A DNA stretch of 64,000 bases from assembly GCA_964036295.1 (NCBI GenBank), contig OZ038466.1, positions 15,410,001 through 15,474,000 on the forward strand. The letters run 5' to 3'. The stretch's first letter is position 1, and every line of letters begins with the position of its first letter. Under the pieces are notes generated by a model. That model made no database searches, was not told where the DNA came from, and worked only from the letters and a program-made list of their open reading frames with translations. Made by a program: the position numbers and the translations under genes. The DNA comes from Plumapathes pennacea. Taxonomy: Eukaryota > Cnidaria > Anthozoa > Antipatharia > Myriopathidae. Below are positions 47,027-59,000 of this stretch, one piece after another.

Positions 47027-50000
47027 TCTATTTATTTATTTATTTATATTAATTTGCACGTGCGTATTTCAAGAGCTTTTCATGAGATTTTTTAGTATCT
47101 ACAACATCCATAAAAGGCTTTTGGAAACGATTAATGGTATTATTGGTAGTGCTTCATTTAATAGGTCAGTTTTAGCTCGGAATAGTGATCTCCTTTAGGG
47201 GCAAGTACAAAAATGTCCATGGCTACTGCCCATTAGCAACCCACCTATTTGACGCCTTTGCAGTCTGCAAGAGTTGAAGGATATCTTGTGACTGCCTTTG
47301 TGAGACCGAAGACCACTGGTAAGTCTGGCACTTGAGAGTACGAATAGGGAAAAGGGTTTAGGAGGTCAGATGAGTAGAGATTGAGCTCTGGGGGCACCTC
47401 ACACAAGATTTAGGGAGAGCTCTGAAAGTGTTAAGAAAGCTGGTGATTGCATTTATTGACTGCAGGTGTTTTAATTGTACTTGCAGTGCTGTACATTATG
47501 ATAATAAGATTAATAAATTCTCTAAAATGATATGTAATGTGTGTTCCTTCCTGAACAAATATGATAGATTATAAATAATATATAAATAATATATAAATAA
47601 TATTATATATACTATACGAAAAATAGAAAGTAGAATAATCACTCAGTTACAACAGTTTTCCTGGAGACCACTCTCACCCGGACGATCATTACCACTTCAA
47701 GAATGATTTCGATATTACTTCTGTTATGAGGTTATGAGGGTAAATGAGAAAGGCTTTGTCCAATTATAAGGTTACAAGATGATCCACCGCTGACTTTTTC
47801 AAATTCTGTGTCGTTAGTATAAGAATTTTAATTCTTAAAAGAGGGCACAAAAATCCATACAAATTAGGGAATATTTACTTTTATAGTATCACAGTAAAGC
47901 AACGGGGAATGAGGGGTGGGCCTAGAAGCATGATGCTAATTGTGTAGCTTTATAAGTGAAAATTCTTTTTTTGTGTGTGGCATAGAGGGTGCAAGGTTCT
48001 TTGCTCTGGTGAAGAGTCTGGCTAGAGGTTATGTGGATAACAGCAAACTCAACTTCGTATGGGTTGACCCAGACCCCTTTCCCATGGTGAGAACTTAATA
48101 CAGTCAAGCAATACTTTGGTCGCCATTTTGTTTGTGACGCACTCCTTTTTTCCCCCTCCCTCTGTCTCTGTTTAATGTATAGAATATTTAGAATATTGAT
48201 TTTCACCTCTGTATTTGGCTGCAGATGCGTGATTTCTGGCAAAGGTCCTACAGCATTGATGTAAATTCCCCTGCTCTTGGTGTTATTGATCCAAAAAAGG
48301 TATGTTCCCGAGTCATTAAACGACACGCCAATATTGTGTTAAAAATCAGATACTTCGGAAAGGATCAACAAAATACAGTCAGTGGAAATCGAACACCGTG
48401 GCAAATTTCACCTTTTAGCGATAACAGGATTGTAATTTACAGGATCCAAGTTTTGACAAGACGCGCCGCTCGACGCACATTACAATGGAAAGTGGAATTT
48501 TCGTACTGTATGAGGACTGCTCTATACAGTGCACAGTCGAACCTCGCTATTTCGAACTCGGATAATTCGCAATCCCCGTATTTCGAAGTCAAGCCGATTC
48601 CCCGTGGATATATTTTTCAGTCATTTACTATCGGCTATTTCGAAACCCCACTATATCGAACTTTTTGTCATGTCCCGTGGGACTTCCAAATAGCGGGGTT
48701 CGACTGTATTTCGAAATCGTTGAAAACACTTTGCGGACCTATGTTTTTCCTCATAAATTACGTTTCTTCGAGTGTAACAGCGAGAGTTGCTTGTTTGTGT
48801 CGGAGATATGTTAATTATGCAAATATATTTAGTTATGTTGGGTCACACACTATTTGAAATAACAGAAAAGGTTATCTTGCACGAAGGTACTCTGAAATAG
48901 CTTCGAAAATTAACGAAAAGGTCACAATATAATCCTACTTGCATGGCCTTCATCGCAGTCATCAAACCACAAAATATACGGAAACTGTTGAAATACACGA
49001 AAGACACTTTTGCAATTAGCATACTGTAGTCAAATGTATTTATTAAAGACTCACCGGTTTCTGAAAGTTGTAGTTTCAGCTCTTTTCCAGCAAACGAAAC
49101 AAAACCCCAAACATTATCGACTTCGTTTATTCTTCAGTGATTTCGAAATGTAGAGCAGTTTTCATACAGTTCGAACATCCAATCTCTATTGCATTGAGTG
49201 CCTGCGGCGGTCTTGTCAAAACTTTGATTTTCCCGTAAATGTCAAACGGTAAAATTTGCCACTGTGATTGTTCGATTTCCACCGACTGTATTTTGCTTGT
49301 TCTTTCCGAAGAAGTATCCGGTTTCAACACAATATTGGCGTCTGGGATTGTGCTCAGGTCGCCGCTCCAGTCGATGCCTTAGTTTATACGTCGCACAATT
49401 GTCGAATTTAATTAAGACGAATATAAATTCATATTAACTTCGTCGATTAGACGACGTAAATGTCGCTCCAATTCATACGACGAATTTACTGTAGACAAAT
49501 TTACTTCCATGTGTGAATCTTTATTTATTCTGAGCGGTATCGGCTAAAATAATTCGTGTTTTTTTTCTTCACTTTATTTTATGCGTTTTTGCTGCGACGT
49601 CTAAATCAAACACGCATTTCAGACGTTGTATCCGTTTAGCCATGACGGATAATGCGTGTTGGACGAATTTAATTCCTCAGACGAACACAATTTGATTTAG
49701 ACTTTGCCGTAACGTCGAATTTAATTGCTGGAATTAAATTCGTGTGAATTAAATTCGACGACTGTGCGACGTATAAACCAGGCCTTAAAGAAATCATTTC
49801 ATGCCTTTTACGGCTAGCAAGTAGGCCTCCCATGCAGTAGCAGAATATCCGGGCCGTTTATAACCGTCCGTCGAATAGCTTGGCCTTGTATCAACATCTT
49901 GCTGTATAGAAGCACTTCCATCGGTGTTCATGGCTTTTCACTGCAATGACTTTGCTTAGCCACCTCGCCCGACAGACAGACAGACTGACTGACTGACTGA

Positions 50001-53000
50001 CTGACTAACATTAGATTTCGAGAAGGCGACCCGCTTGGAGTCTCTACTAGAAATACGATAATCGCAGGTATCCCCTCGCCCTGGGTGGGTTTTCGGAATG
50101 CGGGATTCTTCTCTATTTTCCGTTTGGTGATTATTAATCGTTTACCAACCATGGTTGTTTGTCGCAACGTCACCAGTCGGCCGGCCGCTAAAAAAAACCT
50201 TTGTCGCACGGCAGTTTGGTGTAGTTCAGACTACGTGTAGTGCACAGTGATACGTTGTCGAGTTTTTGCGGAAGCTGAACTCCAAAATTCGCTGAGACAA
50301 CTTTCTAGACGAACTACAGCAAGCCAAGGAAAGCGCAATTTGAATCGTGACACAATCAGTTTTGTCCAGTCAGTTTTGATCTTCGATTTAACAAATTGAC
50401 GTCAGTTTATGTGTCTGTCCTCTTATTGATGATGAAACGCGTCACAAAACTATCCACTCAAATGAGCCGCCGTGGATTAACCCGGCTCTGAAAAATCTTA
50501 TCAGAAGACGTCAGAGAGCCGTCAGTTTCAGTTTATTTGATTGCCACAAAATTGACTTTATTATTAATAAATTACAGTTTGTGAATAACAAAATGAAAAT
50601 AAAGCATGTGGCGAGGGAGCCCAAAAGAAACCACCAGGCTTCTAGACATTGGGCTCCCTCTTGACAAGAACGATTTACAGTTTTATGGAAAGTGCAAGGT
50701 GCAACGTACAAACAAAATAAGGTTCAGTGCAACGGGCAAGAATACATAGGTAAGCTATAGTATATAAAACGAGTGAATAATGAAAAATGCATAATAAGAA
50801 TAGACATTAGGAAAAGGAGAGGAGATACGTTTTCAGATTTGATTTGAATTTAGATAATGTAGAGGACTCGCAAATATCTGAGGTGAGTTTGTTAAAGAAA
50901 GTTGGGCCTTGGTATTTTAATGGAAAATTGTCTTATTTTAGCTCTGTACGAAGGAATGTAAAACGAAGCAGCCTTTCTCGTATTATAATTATGAATTTGG
51001 TTAACTACTGGGGAAAATGCGGTAAAGCTATGGGGCAGAGAATTTTTCTTATACAAGAATATAAAGGTACCTAATTGGAATGAGTAAATTTGATGAAGTT
51101 TCAGTAAATTGAGCTCCTTAAAGATCGGGTCTGTATGAGCATCGAATGGAGCCTTGTTAGCTATTCGGACAGCTCCCTTTTGAAGTAAAAATGTGCGATT
51201 GAGATTGCTTGGATATGTAGATCCCCAAGTTATAATGCAGTAATGAAGATAAGGGTACACCAAAGAAAAATAAAGGGTACGTAAGGATGACTTTGAAAGA
51301 AAAAACCTCGATTTAGACATTATTCCTACAGCTTGAGAAATCTTAGATGCAACACAGGCAATGTGGGACTTCCAGCTAACATGTTCATCAATCACAACAC
51401 CAAGAAACACAACCTCGTTTACGCGTTAAAGTGGATTATTATTAATAGTTACCGAAAAATTTAAGTTTGCTCTTTTTTGTCGAGGTTTAAAAACAATAAA
51501 ATTGTATTTCTTAACATTGAGAGAGAGTTTGTTAGCTTTAAAGTGCACAAAAGCCCAAAAATGATATCTTTACAATCGAATCTACATGACGGAAATATGT
51601 TGAATATTAGAATAAGTGCGTTTTAACGCTGCGCCTTTGAGTTATCAAGGTTTATATTTTGAATATGGTAATGACGTGACGTCAAAGAAGGAACAATTCA
51701 TTATACAAAATCTTCTTGGTAGAGATAAATGACATTTTATCAACGTCCATTTTATACTTGAATTTTGTGTAAATGATTTTACCAAATATTTTGTAGGAAT
51801 CTGAAAACAGTTCCAATCACGAAGAGAAAGAAATAACATGGAATTACTCCTTTGACGTCACGTCATTACCATATTCGAAATATAAACCTCTATAACCTTT
51901 AGACGCAATGTTGAAACACAGAAACAATCTAATAGTCAACTATTTACTTTATGTAGAATCGATTGTGAAGATATCATTTTTGGGCTTATGTGCACTTTAA
52001 ACCAATTATGAAGTTTATTCAGTTCTTCATTGATCGTACTAATTAAATAGTGTGGGTCCTTACGAGAAAAGAATAAGTTTGTATCGTCTGCAAATAAAAT
52101 AGATTTGAGAATGTAGCATTGCTAAGGTCGTTAACGTATATATCATAAAGAATAACGGACCGAGAATAGAACCCTGAGGTAACTCCACATTTTATATCGT
52201 AATAACCTGAGTCGGTGCCATTAAATTGGACATATTGTGATCTCCTACAAAAATAATCTTTAATCCAGTCGAGAGCTAATCCACGAATACCATATTGTTG
52301 TAATTTGTCGAAGAGAATATTAAAGTTTACGGTATCGAAAGCCTTGGAAAGGTCGAGAAAAATCCCCACTGTGTATTCTTTATTGTCAATTGCTTATGAT
52401 ATTTTATCAAACAAATCTATTAAAGCGGAGGACGTCGAATGATTTTTCCTAAAGCCATATTGATTATTGAAAAGAACATGTTGGGTAAGATAATTCACAA
52501 TACGATTGTATACAACTTTTTCTAGCAATTTAGAAAAGACTGGGAGAACTGACGGCGACGATAGTTACTGAATAAAAATTCATCACCAGATTTATAGATT
52601 GGTATGACATGCGCTATTTTAAGTTTGTCAGGAACGGACTAGTTTGAACTGACAAATTAATAATATTGGCCAGAGGTTGAGAAATGATATCAGCGCATTT
52701 CTTGACAATATCAACTGGGACATTGTCAAAACCTGCTGCGGAGCCTGTACGGAGGTCACTAATCAAACTTGATACTTCTAAAGGACTTACTGGTGTAAAA
52801 TATAATGAGCTAACCAAATGTTCTTTCATAAAAGAAATGTGGTTTTGGGATGTAGCTGGAATGTTTTTAGCTAGATTAGGGCCCACGTTTGTAAAATACT
52901 CACAAAATCGGTTAGCACTGTCGACAGGATCAGGCATTTCTAGGCGGAGGCTTCACATGAGATTTCATTTAAAATTCTCCAGGTATTTTTTACATTCGAT

Positions 53001-56000
53001 TTAGCATTTTGTAATTTTTTCTTATAATAAAGTCTTTTGGCCATTTGAAGCGTATGGGTTAGCTTATTTATATATCTCTTATACGTCTCCTCGATTTGTG
53101 GCGAGGGCTTAGCAAGAAATCTCTTGTATAGTTTATTCTTCTTGTTTATGGATTTTAGAAGGCTTCGGGAGAGCCATGGTTTCCTAATTGTAGCGCTTTT
53201 ATACTTTATTTTCTTCAAGGGAAAACATGAGTTGTAAATAGCAGTGAACTTATACAGAAACTAGTCATAAGCACATGGCTTTCGTTCATCTCGGACAAGT
53301 TACTATCCTGTAGTTTTGTTTTAATTGATAAGACGTTATGATCGCTTTTATCACGATACATTGTTTGGGCACATGTTTGTGCATTACAACAATTTGTGCG
53401 ATAGACTGAGAAATCGGGAGGTGATCAGAGATGTCAGTAAACAAAAGGCCGTTAAATGCATCACTGTCAGTGTTGTTCGTAAATATTGTCAGTTAATGGC
53501 TTTGGTTCCAGTCGCAGAAAACGTTGGGGGAACACCGGATTTTATCTCGCGGTGTTTTTAACGTTGTAACAGTGCACGCGATCGCACTCGCACCTGAACA
53601 GCGGTGTTAAATATGACGCGTTGATAGATTGCTGTCAAGATGATTTATACCAGAAAACGCAATAAATGTAGAGCACGCTTCAATATGCCGGACCAAGAAC
53701 GAATACTTGCTATTTTGATTGCGGTTATTGTCTTCATATTCGCACATTTCCGAATGTTGCGTATGAGAAATGATATCTTAATGCAGTATATGCGAATTCG
53801 AGGCCTACAACAACTAATTTTGCTACAACGTGCCCGGGGGGGGGGGGGGGGGGGGGGGTACTCAAAGGACTTTTGTACGGGGAGGCTCCGCCCGAACTGT
53901 CAACCCCTTACCCTTTAAAATACCATCCTGGGGGCAAAATCGGGACCCTTTTATATACCTCCAGTACAAATGCACCCCTTTTTTATACCTTTGATCAGGA
54001 ACGCGATATTCTTCAACAGATCATTTATTCAGTTTCTAAACTGGCGGGAAGCATCAGGCAGTACAAACACATCTTGCTTTGATTTGTAGCCTTCTTAAAG
54101 CCATTTAGGTACTGTTTTATAATGTACGTATGTTATACACAACTTTTGTCCCCCTTTTGTCAAAAAAGCTGTGGGGTCTGGAATCTGGCGCGAGCGTCCG
54201 GCAGACGATTCCACGGCGGGGTGCTTCCCACTTTTAACAAGGCGGAGTTTCCGATCTTTCGCCGTTTTTTTTTTTTTTTTTTTTTTTTTTTCCCCGTTTT
54301 TACCTGGCGTTTTTCGTACCCCTTTAAAATACCAAAAATTTTCCTCACCCCACCCTTTTTATTGACCCTTTAAAATACCTAAAAAACGTCATTTTCCTAT
54401 ACCATTTTTATACCTCGATCGTAAAAATACACTCCTTTCGGGCGGAGCCTCCCCGTATAGCCGATCATAGGGAGTACCCCCCCCCCCCCCCCGGGAAAAC
54501 GTGCCACCGCTATCAGAATACGGCAAATACGAGCAGCGAGAGTGGTCCGCAAAAGGCATGTCGTCCGGGCATATCCTCGGCCGCAGTATTGGCTGCAGGA
54601 GATATTAAATAAAGCTGAAATGGGTCGACAGTAGAAGAAACCTTTTCGTGTTTCGCGCGGGACCTTTGATACAATTTGCCGGGTAGTCGCTGCGACGCGC
54701 AGTTTCTCTACAAAAACGTATAGCTGTTGTCCTGTGGAGAACAGGCAACGCATTCAGAGCTACTCAATAGCATTTGGGATTGGTAAGGCAACGGCCGTAC
54801 AGATATGCCACGAATTTACAGAGGAGATAGTCGTAGGGGAGGTGATTGCCATCTTGATCTCGTGGATTCATTTTGCGAAAAACTTACGATAGAAAACCCG
54901 AAAGAGATCTGTTACTACAAATTGCTAAAAGCGCGGGAATTGAGATCACGCGAGCAACCCGATCCTGCTGTCACAACATTATTTTCCGTTCGCTTTTCAT
55001 TGGTTGCAATTCAAGTGTGGTCAGATAAACTCCGATAAACCATCAACGGGTTGCAAAAATAGTTGAGACACTTTATATCATTTTCGCCCTGTTTTTCGAT
55101 TTTGGACTTGTTTGCTTCTCTTCTCCCCTCCCCCTATTGCAATGTTGTTTGAGCGCCCAAATCTGTTACACAGCATTACAGGATCAACATTGAAAAGGGG
55201 GGAGGGGGAAATGATCAGATTGAGCGCAATTTTACTTAAAGCGAAAGGAACAAACGCGAAATTTATCATTTTTTGAAAAAAGTCTCAACAATTTTGCAAC
55301 TCATTGATGCTCCTGAGCGTGGTTTACACCACTGTTAAAACCTTTGAAATCGCCGCGTTACCGGGGAGACAAACACCAACAGCGAGGAGTAAAAAAACCC
55401 GGTTCCATTTGTAACAGCGGAATTTACTGTTTACAACGGTGTTACACTGGTGTTAAGGCTGTAGTGGAACCACAACCAATGTTGCAGTGTTCGAAGTTAT
55501 TCTTGTGGGGCGGGTTATCAATGGGAGAAGCAAATTTAAACACATTATATCTAAAAATTCCACTAGTCATCAGATGACTGTCATGGTTCATTAGATTGAG
55601 ATTAAAGTCTCCCATAAGTAACACGTTTTGTTTGTGATTGAGATCGTTAACAAAGCCAGAGGGATTTTGATTTGGTGGCCTATAAATAACACTGACAATT
55701 ACGTTTTTCTCGTTGGATCTTGGAATTTCAATGAATAAAAGTTCCGTTGATTGCTTATTAGGAAACATCAAGTCCCCGCGAGATGTATATGGAACGTCTA
55801 AAGACAGATAAAGACCAACTCCGCCTTCACATTTATCAGTTCGGTGATTGTGTACAAAATTATATTCATCAATGTCAGCTACGTGCGAGGAATTTTGAAG
55901 CCAAGTCTCTGAAATACCTATTATAGAAAACTTAGTGTTGATGTTGGACAATAGGTTGATTAAATTGCCAAGATTACGAGAAAGGCTGCATGTATTCAAG

Positions 56001-59000
56001 TGCAGAAATGATAAACAATCGGACTTTAAAAAGTTCTTAGCATGCAGAACATTCATTAAATTGATCTTCAGTGTAAAAATCAGAATCACATAAACCGGAG
56101 TAGAAATTTACATCAGGATCTAAATCAGGTGAAAGTGTTAAATGTTTTTGTCCAGGAGATACTAAAGGATTAAATTTCAAACTTGACAATCTGTCACTGG
56201 AGAAACATACAGGGCCATTATTCAGTTCAAAAAGTGCCTTGCTAAAGTCATCGGCATCTAAGTGGATAAAGAGTAATTCATTACATAAGTAAGACATTTA
56301 TATATAACTAAGTGGAGTGTATTGACTTATCTGGAATTACGATTCAGGCCTGTCCTTTACGACGAGTTTGTCCAGCACAAAGAAAGCGATTTTCCCTCCT
56401 TTCTTGGTCTGTATTAATTTAGGCACTAGCTCCTTGCGCTTCTCGAGGGTTTCCTTGGCCAGGTCTTCGTTGACATAGATGCCGTCAGGCTTCACTCGTC
56501 TGGCCGCCCTCAGAATCAGCTCCCTTTGCTTCCAGTTTTGCAATCGACAGATTATGGTGCGTGGGGAGGGGACTGTTTCACCAGTTGGTAGCTTTCTTGT
56601 TCTCTTACCAGTACGTTGGGCTCGTTCGATCTTGATTTCCTCGTCAACCTTTAGGATCTCCTTTACCGTTTCTTTCACTTTGGCCTCAGAGACATCCCAA
56701 GATTCGTGCTCGTCTTCTGGAATTCCGTCAAATCTGACATTATTCCTTCGGCTTTGATTCTCTAGGTATTCGATTTTCCCTCTGTGGAAGTCGGCATCAT
56801 CATTCACCTCACGTATCTCGTTCTCCACCTTGTCCAGCTTCCTGTGGAGCGATATGAAAGAATCCATTTCGTTCTGAGTGCACTCCAGGCTCGACTTCAA
56901 TTCGGTAACAGTACGAACCAAATCGTCAACTGTCTAGTTCACATTGGTCAGCATAGAGTCGGATAAAGATCGAAACATCGACTCTTGGACTTTCAGCATC
57001 TCAGAGACGTAGGTCTTGGTGACAAACTCTCCGTCGCCATCTTGCTCTTCGCCTTCGCTCTGACTTCTCAGGTCTTTCTTGGCTTGAGCCGGTGGAGTAT
57101 CAGGTTCTTTAATTTTCCTGGACGAGCGACGTTTACCCTTCGTCATGATTCGTCAAATAAAGAAGTAGTCAGGTGGATTTTCCTCTTCAAAATCCGTCAA
57201 AGTCGCTTGCTCAAGACAACCCGCTCCTTCCCCGTTGGCCTTCGCCCAAGGGAACTCACAGGAATTCCGTCTCCTAAGAAACCTTGTGAATCGTGACCGA
57301 AAGATTTGTCGAACAAAGTATTATGAAACCGAAGTTGCCCACCTGAGGGAGTGCAAACCATCTGGGTGGTGGAAGGAGGTGAAAAAACTGAGCGGCATGG
57401 CGTCAGCCTCGGGTAGACAAGACGACATAATAAAGTCCCTCCAGCACGTGGATGGAGCATCAAACGCGCCTGATCTGGCCAACGCCATCAACGATGCCTT
57501 CACTATCCTTCCGATGAGAGACTTCTCACCACTCCCAGCCGATTTTCAACCTAATCAGGATACTTCCCCGTCCCCGTCCCCCCCCCCCCCCCGTTCGCCG
57601 TCTCTGCCCACTCCGTCTGTAAGAAATTGTCAGCGCTGAACTCCACCAAAGCACAAGGCCCAGACGGCGTGCCAGCCTGGCTACTAAAGGAGAACGCAGA
57701 CCTGCTGACATACCCTATCACAGATATCCTCAACTGCTCCTTCAGGGAGGGCCGTCTACCCCCATCATGGAAGGAGGCAGATATTGTTCCTGTCCCGAAT
57801 CAAAAGCCAGTAAAATATGTCAATAAACATCTGCGCCCAATCTCCCTCACACCAATCCTGTCCAAAGTTGCTGAAGAGTTTGTTATACAGGAGTACGTCA
57901 AACCGGCCGTTTTGAAAAAAATCGACGAAAACCAGTTCGGGTCCATCCCAAATTCCTCAACGACACAAGCACTTATCAGCATGGTTGCATGCGTGGACAA
58001 AACACACAGACGGAAATGGCTCCACTGTCAGAGTTGTTCTCTTCGACTTTAGGAAGGCCTTCGACCTGATTGACCACACAATCCTAGCCGGAAAAACTAA
58101 CAACCCTGGATCTCCCTCATGGTGTCGTCTGCTGGATCATCGACTTCCTGAAGTGCCGCAAACAAAGAGTAAAGCTAACGCTCGACTGTAAGTCGGAATG
58201 GAGAGGTATACCAGCCGGCGTTCCCCAGGGGACTAAGCTGGGACCCTTGCTGTTTGTCCTTATGATCGATGACATAGATGTTACCAACACAGATCTATGG
58301 AAATATGTAGATGACACCACCATTGCCGAGCCTGTACCGAAAGGAGAGACAAGCAAGATCCAGGACGCCGTGGATGAACTGGCGACAAAGGCTCGTAGCA
58401 ACAAGTTCCAGCTGAACGAAGCAAAATGCAAGGAATTACAGATTTCCTTTGCCAGGTGCAAACCTCAGTTCGCGCCCATCGTTGTCAACGACAACCCAAC
58501 TGAGGATGTGACAAGCGCCAAATTGCTAGGTCTCAACATCACCAACAATCTCAAATGGAACTGACATATCCTTGAAATCACCAAGAAGGTATCCACCCGA
58601 CTGTACTTCTTGAGGCAGCTTAAGCGTGCCAACATCGCTGAGAAAGAACTTGTAACCTTTTACCTAACCTGTATCCGCCCGATCAGTGAGTACGCTTGTC
58701 CCGTCTTTCATAGCGGACTGCCAACTTACCTCTCTGATGACTTGGAAAGAATACAGGAGCGTGCACTGCAAATAATATTCCCAAGTGCCAGCTACTCTGA
58801 CGCACTGGAAGTCAGTGGGTTACCCTCCCTGTATGATCGCAGAGAAGCCATCACAACCATGTTCTTTCAGGAAATATGTAATAACACGAGCCACAAGCTA
58901 CTCCACCTATTGCCCGAGCCCAACGAATCCTCCGTTAACCTAAGAAACAGGCGAAAATTCAACGTCCCTGTTTGTAAGACCAATAGACTGAGACACAGTT

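Larger units (their letters stand above)
53498..55478 (+). mobile_element. PIF/Harbinger element inserted in LINE A
   Basis: Its ends were found by resuming the LINE A endonuclease reading on each side. The ends share TGGTTCCA in inverted orientation. Near TTA/TTG flanks fit a decayed 3-bp target duplication. About 1.3 kb of its own sequence remains; most of the transposase catalytic region is deleted. Confidence 0.6.
50519..57236 (-). mobile_element. LINE A, near full length, inserted in LINE B
   Basis: Minus-strand order: 5' UTR from about 57236, ORF1 57146-56337, ORF2 endonuclease from 56297, reverse transcriptase to about 50892, 3' UTR and tail at 50519-50580 (AATAAACTGAAACTG on the minus strand). 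It splits LINE B between GAGAGCC and GGCCTTCGCCC. A Harbinger element interrupts its endonuclease. Having its 5' UTR and ORF1 makes it close to full length. Confidence 0.75.

Noticed and set aside
48225..48857. 210-codon plus-strand ORF starting at exon 12
   Set aside because: Only the first 25 codons are coding (exon 12); the rest reads through the donor into intron and a Tigger-type MITE.
54122..54373. ORFs with poly-Phe or poly-Lys
   Set aside because: Caused by the T run inside the hAT-like element.
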